A stretch of 64,000 nucleotides of DNA from the NCBI RefSeq assembly GCF_000970685.1, contig NZ_LAJB01000012.1, positions 1 to 64,000 on the forward strand, written 5' to 3'. Below are positions 60,596 through 64,000 of the stretch, one piece after another. Position 1 is the first letter of the stretch; the number at the start of each line of letters is the position of its first letter. Under the pieces are notes generated by a model. The model searched no databases. It worked only from the letters and a program-made list of their open reading frames with translations, and was not told the DNA's origin. This DNA comes from Domibacillus indicus. Lineage in GTDB: Bacteria > Bacillota > Bacilli > Bacillales > Domibacillaceae. Made by a program: the position numbers and the translations under genes.

Positions 60596-60690
60596 TGGGC
60601 TGCGGACTGGCGGCTTCGCTTTCCTGCGGGGTGAACGCCGCCAGTCCTCCACCGTTCCCTTTCGAGAAAGAAGCGGTCCTGAATGACAAT
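60596..60690. repeat. Short copy of the GC-rich dispersed hairpin element
   Basis: GGACTGGCGGC (60604-60614) and GCCGCCAGTCC (60637-60647) form a perfect 11-base-pair stem around TTCGCTTTCCTGCGGGGTG. The loop matches 15 of 19 bases of the opposite strand of the element at 25951-26075. It contains no ORF and no ribosome site. Confidence 0.6.
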
Positions 60691-60710
60691 GGCTTTTGAC
60701 GATTTTTTAT

Positions 60711-61904
60711 TTATTCATGACGAAGTGAGTCGATTGGATCAAGCTTTGCGGCTTTGCTGGCCGGAAGCATTCCGAAAATAACCCCGATAATCATGGAAAA
60801 CAGCAGTGCCCCTACAACGACCTGCCAGGAAATAAGCGACGGCCATTCCGCAAAGTATGAAACGGCAGAGGAAGCCCCTGCGCCAAGCAGAATGCCGATA
60901 ATACCTCCAATGGATGTCAGGGTAAGAGCTTCAATTAAAAACTGGGTGAGAATTTGCCGCTGCGTGGCACCGAGTGCTTTGCGGATTCCGATTTCACGTG
61001 TCCGCTCGGTAACAGATACAAGCATAATATTCATAACGCCGATTCCGCCGACCAAAAGCGAAATACCCGCAATGGAGCCGATAATTGTCGTCATAATGGT
61101 TGTAACCTGTCCGACGCCTTCCGCCATTTCTTCCAAATTCATAACCTGGTAGGAATCTTCTGTTTGATGAAGCTCGTTTAAAAGGGCGGTTGCTTCTTCA
61201 CCGACCGTTTGCAAACTGTCTGAGTCAGCAGCCTGCACGTCTACCGAGGTATAATCGAGCGCCCCGAAACTTGTTTTATATGTGTTAGCGGGAATGTAAA
61301 CATCCATCGTCCCAAAGGCAAACAGGCCATCCGGCTTTTGGGCAATTCCAACGACCTCAATCGGCTGTCCATTTTGCCAGATAATTTCTCCAAGCCCCGA
61401 TTTTCCTTCAAATAATTCTTTGTTTAGTTCCGCACTGATGACTCCTACACGCGCACCTGAAACAAAATCCGGGCGTCCAAGCGTCCGGCCTTGATCAACA
61501 GCCAGTTCATTGACATCCAGGTAAGCTTCGTTAATGCCATAAGTTGTTGTATCCAGAGAGGTTTCACGGTAACGGGTCGTCATCATCGTCATTGTCGAAG
61601 CAACTACGTTTTTAACATTGGGCAGCTGCTCCAGCTCATTAATATCCTGTTCCGTGAAAAATGATTCCATGTAAATATTGGGATTCGCTCGAAGCTCTTC
61701 ATCTGATGGTTCGTAGTACACATTCACTGTATTGCCGGCACCGGTCAGCTGGGATTTGAGCATTTGCTCGCCGCCCTGCCCGATCGCCACAACCGTAATA
61801 ACAGCGGCCACTCCAATAATAATGCCAAGCATTGTTAAGATTGAGCGCAGCTTATGGGCAAGAACAGAAGAGAGAGCCATCCGGATATTTTCCTGAAGTG
61901 TCAT
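60711..61904 (-). CDS. yknZ: MacB/YknZ-type ABC transporter permease
   Basis: A 397-residue permease with one N-terminal helix (LRSILTMLGIIIGVAAVITVVAIGQG), a large extracellular MacB-PCD domain (about 45-265) and three C-terminal helices with the FtsX domain (VGGIGVMNIMLVSVTERTREIGIRKALGA). It overlaps the ATPase gene by 4 bases. It would work with the adaptor and Yip1-like protein encoded upstream. In Bacillus subtilis, YknWXYZ protects against the SdpC toxin; the same role here is inferred from gene order. Confidence 0.88.
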   Translation of the reverse strand: MTLQENIRMALSSVLAHKLRSILTMLGIIIGVAAVITVVAIGQGGEQMLKSQLTGAGNTVNVYYEPSDEELRANPNIYMESFFTEQDINELEQLPNVKNVVASTMTMMTTRYRETSLDTTTYGINEAYLDVNELAVDQGRTLGRPDFVSGARVGVISAELNKELFEGKSGLGEIIWQNGQPIEVVGIAQKPDGLFAFGTMDVYIPANTYKTSFGALDYTSVDVQAADSDSLQTVGEEATALLNELHQTEDSYQVMNLEEMAEGVGQVTTIMTTIIGSIAGISLLVGGIGVMNIMLVSVTERTREIGIRKALGATQRQILTQFLIEALTLTSIGGIIGILLGAGASSAVSYFAEWPSLISWQVVVGALLFSMIIGVIFGMLPASKAAKLDPIDSLRHE

Positions 61905-62575
61905 GGGCGGCCCTCCTCTAAAATCAATCCGTCGCGAACGGTCACAATGCGTGATGTGTATTCAGCGATTTCCGGCTCATGGGTAATGACAACAATCGTT
62001 GATCCGCTTTTATGCAGGGCAGCTAATTCTTCCATAATCGAGATGCTTGTTTTTGTATCAAGTGCACCGGTCGGTTCATCCGCTAAAATAAGTGCCGGAT
62101 TGTTTACAATTGCCCGCGCAATGGCCACACGCTGCTTTTGTCCGCCGGATAAGGCATTCGGCAAATGGTGCATCCGGTCTTTTAAGCCGACTTTTTCAAG
62201 AGCCGCTTCCGCCCGGGCTGTGCGCTCTTTTTTGGACACACCGGCATAAATCATCGGCAGCGCCACATTTTCCAGTGCGTCAAGGCGGGGAAGAAGCTGA
62301 AACTGCTGAAAAACAAAGCCGATGTGTTTATTGCGTACATCGGCCAGCGCATCATCCGAGTAGGTGGAAATTTCCTGGCCGTTTAAAAAGTAAGAGCCGC
62401 CGCTCGGCTTATCAAGACAGCCGATGATGTTCATAAGCGTTGATTTTCCAGAGCCGGACGGGCCCATAATAGAGGTGAATTCGCCATCTTCAATGGCCAA
62501 ATTAATTTTTTTTAAAATAGGCACCGTTTCCTTGCCCAGGGTGTAGCTTTTTTCGATCTCGACGAGTTCAATCAT
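61901..62575 (-). CDS. yknY: YknY-type ABC transporter ATP-binding protein
   Basis: A 224-residue LolD/MacB-like ATPase. Walker A is MGPSGSGKSTLMN, the signature is LSGGQKQRVAIARAIV, Walker B is LILADEPTGALD, and the H-loop is VITHEPEIAEY. It energises the MacB-type permease. Four-base overlaps on both sides tie it to the adaptor and permease genes. Confidence 0.9.
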   Translation of the reverse strand: MIELVEIEKSYTLGKETVPILKKINLAIEDGEFTSIMGPSGSGKSTLMNIIGCLDKPSGGSYFLNGQEISTYSDDALADVRNKHIGFVFQQFQLLPRLDALENVALPMIYAGVSKKERTARAEAALEKVGLKDRMHHLPNALSGGQKQRVAIARAIVNNPALILADEPTGALDTKTSISIMEELAALHKSGSTIVVITHEPEIAEYTSRIVTVRDGLILEEGRP

Positions 62576-63702
62576 TCTACGGTCACATCCATCCCGTCTG
62601 AAAGACGCTCATCTGGATTTGTAATCACATCATCTTTTCCGGTCAAGCCTTCGGACACTTCAATCCATTTGTCCGCCTGAATACCGGTTTTCACTGTTTT
62701 TTTGATAGCTTGTCCATTTTTGACAACAAATACGTAAGGATTGTCCTCTTCTTGAAAAACAGCTTCGACCGGAAGGACAGAGGCGGTTTTTTGATTGGTT
62801 TCAATATCAAGAAGCAGCTTAAATCCAGGCTTAATTGTTGAAATATCGGCTCCGTTTATCTTCACTTCAACTGGATACTGATTGGCGGCATTCGCATCTG
62901 CCTGGGCGGCAGCATCCTGTTCGGGCAGCAAGTTTACTTTTGTCACAACACCGGTCCATTGCTGATCGGGCAAAACATCGGAGGTAATCGTAACAGGCTG
63001 GCCGTTTTTGACATTAAGCGCGTCGTATTCCGATAGAACACCTTTTGCCAAAAAAGCGCCAGTTTGTCCCACATGAACGAGCGGTTCTTGTATTTCCGCA
63101 CTTGCTGCCTGCTCACCCTGCTGGACGCTCAGCACGGTTCCATCGATTTTGCTTGTGACGGTAAGAGCCTCACGCTGCTTTTCAAGAGAATCCAGTTCCA
63201 GATTGTTTCGTTTGCGCTCAAGCTTTGCCGTATCGAGCTCCAGGTTCAGCTGATCCCGCTCAGCATCAATCTGTTCATCGGCCGCTTTCTTTCCAACTTC
63301 TTTTTCCAGCTCATCCTGCTTTTCATCCAGGCGGTTTAATTGCTTATTGAGTGATTCAATCTGCATATTAGTGGATTGTCTTGTTAAATCCGCCTGCTGC
63401 TGCTCCAGCTCAATTGTATCGCTTGAATATGTGACAAGAGGTGCTCCGGCTTTAACAGTGTCGCCTTCGCTCACATGAACGGTTTCGACATCTCCTTTTT
63501 CCAGATCTTCATAAACTTTTTGTTCATCTGCAAGGGACAGTGTACCGGGAATCATAACAGTCGTTGTTAATTCTTCTTCTTTTATATGCCCCGTTTTTAC
63601 AACAATTTCGTTTTCAGCCTGAGTCCGGTAAATGCTGAGTCCGATAAAAGCGGCTAAAATCAAAAGAACAAGAGGGATAATCACTTTCTTTTTTTTCAGC
63701 AT
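62572..63702 (-). CDS. yknX: YknX-type membrane fusion (adaptor) protein
   Basis: A 376-residue HlyD/RND-adaptor protein. An N-terminal membrane helix (VIIPLVLLILAAFIGLSIY) is followed by a barrel-sandwich domain split around a long coiled coil (about 95-170, QQADLTRQSTNMQIESLNKQ and DEKQDELEKEVGKK). Next come IDGTVLSVQQGEQA and beta-barrel domains. In Gram-positive bacteria it couples the ABC pair to the wall-side substrate. It begins one base after the stop of the yknW-like gene. Confidence 0.88.
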   Translation of the reverse strand: MLKKKKVIIPLVLLILAAFIGLSIYRTQAENEIVVKTGHIKEEELTTTVMIPGTLSLADEQKVYEDLEKGDVETVHVSEGDTVKAGAPLVTYSSDTIELEQQQADLTRQSTNMQIESLNKQLNRLDEKQDELEKEVGKKAADEQIDAERDQLNLELDTAKLERKRNNLELDSLEKQREALTVTSKIDGTVLSVQQGEQAASAEIQEPLVHVGQTGAFLAKGVLSEYDALNVKNGQPVTITSDVLPDQQWTGVVTKVNLLPEQDAAAQADANAANQYPVEVKINGADISTIKPGFKLLLDIETNQKTASVLPVEAVFQEEDNPYVFVVKNGQAIKKTVKTGIQADKWIEVSEGLTGKDDVITNPDERLSDGMDVTVE

Positions 63703-63703
63703 C

Positions 63704-64000
63704 TTAATAAACCGCCCCGCTGAAAATTCCCATCAGAAGGGTTAACAAGAATAGAATTCCTGCGATAATCCAGCCGGCCCGCCGGGAGATGGAAGTAACG
63801 ATAGGCAGCCCGATCCCCGTTAAAATAACAGACCAGATAGTAAAAATTTCAAAGGCGCTAAGTGCTCCTCCAAGCTTTCCATCCAGACCAATCAGTCCGT
63901 TTAAGCTAGTTACATTTGGATCAGTTCCTGCTGCCAGTGCTACTCCGTAATTTACAATTTGGCCGATGGTTGTAATAAAAAGAATAAAAATTGTAAAAGT
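63704..64000 (-). CDS. yknW: YknW-like Yip1-family membrane protein, partial at window edge
   Basis: The minus-strand frame is open from the window edge to TAA at 63704-63706, giving the last 98 residues. It holds three hydrophobic helices (IFILFITTIGQIVNYGVALA, FEIFTIWSVILTGIGLPIV, GWIIAGILFLLTLLMGIF) and a short C-terminus. This fits the end of a Yip1-domain protein. The position directly upstream of the adaptor gene matches yknW of Bacillus. The 5' part lies outside the window. Confidence 0.75.
   Translation of the reverse strand, partial: TFTIFILFITTIGQIVNYGVALAAGTDPNVTSLNGLIGLDGKLGGALSAFEIFTIWSVILTGIGLPIVTSISRRAGWIIAGILFLLTLLMGIFSGAVY

Overview
The window reads as the chromosome of a Bacillaceae member of the Firmicutes. 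The pointers are strong AGGAGG-type ribosome binding sites, many TTG and GTG starts, short U-tailed terminators, CcpA (cre), Fur and sigma-B type sites, a Spo0-style orphan PAS histidine kinase, a yknWXYZ-like operon, gdhA, and a Cys-type formate dehydrogenase with DUF1641. I cannot name the species. No rRNA, tRNA, CRISPR array, prophage or intact insertion sequence was seen.

Layout. 1-6.4 kb: a YihY/BrkB membrane protein, a LytTR-regulated ABC exporter operon, a DHFR-like reductase, a lipoprotein sugar dehydrogenase and a DsbA-family oxidoreductase. 6.4-13 kb: a LicT-type antiterminator controlled by its own RAT/terminator leader, a lone CrtN/CrtI-like desaturase, a phosphoesterase, an AEC carrier, and a split ThrE exporter with an EamA transporter. 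13-14.3 kb is a small graveyard with a decayed IS3-type OrfA, a deacetylase without a signal peptide and a membrane-protein tail. 14.4-16.2 kb: a lipase-like hydrolase, a Fur-controlled FhuF-like protein and a 40-residue Cys-rich protein.

16.3-19.7 kb is an A/T-rich two-gene cassette: a PLD nuclease-SF2 helicase-DUF3427 protein coupled to a MutT/Nudix hydrolase. It is the best candidate for a poorly described defence or repair system. 20-25.7 kb: a GAF plus five-PAS kinase, a VOC protein, a YflT stress protein behind two sigma-B-like promoters, and an aldo/keto reductase. 26.2-31.4 kb: an ECF transporter (S, fused A-A', T) in one operon with a PHP phosphoesterase, divergent from an RpiR/MurR regulator; the substrate is unknown. 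31.5-33.2 kb: a HAD phosphatase and a 3-hydroxyisobutyrate dehydrogenase-like enzyme. 33.3-38.9 kb: a formate module (fdhD, formate dehydrogenase, DUF1641, FNT channel) with a cre-marked promoter and a strong terminator ahead of the catalytic gene.

39-43.4 kb: ion and metal transporters (CaCA, CDF, ZIP), a HAD phosphatase and a Zn-ribbon-like protein. 43.6-46.5 kb: a GyrI-like ligand-binding protein divergent from a flavin monooxygenase-methyltransferase pair. 46.5-53.6 kb: D-amino-acid transaminase, a secreted SGNH hydrolase, glutamate dehydrogenase, an NSS symporter, PurU, and manganese catalase. 53.8-60.5 kb: a CPA antiporter, a CoA-transferase next to a LytTR regulator, YbaK, a DUF915 lipase-like protein and small proteins. 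The window ends in a yknZ-Y-X-W-like efflux operon whose first gene runs off the edge.

Two hairpin-rich intergenic copies (about 25.95 and 60.6 kb) look like members of a dispersed repeat. A third structured insert at 52.4-52.6 kb is flanked by a duplicated terminator.
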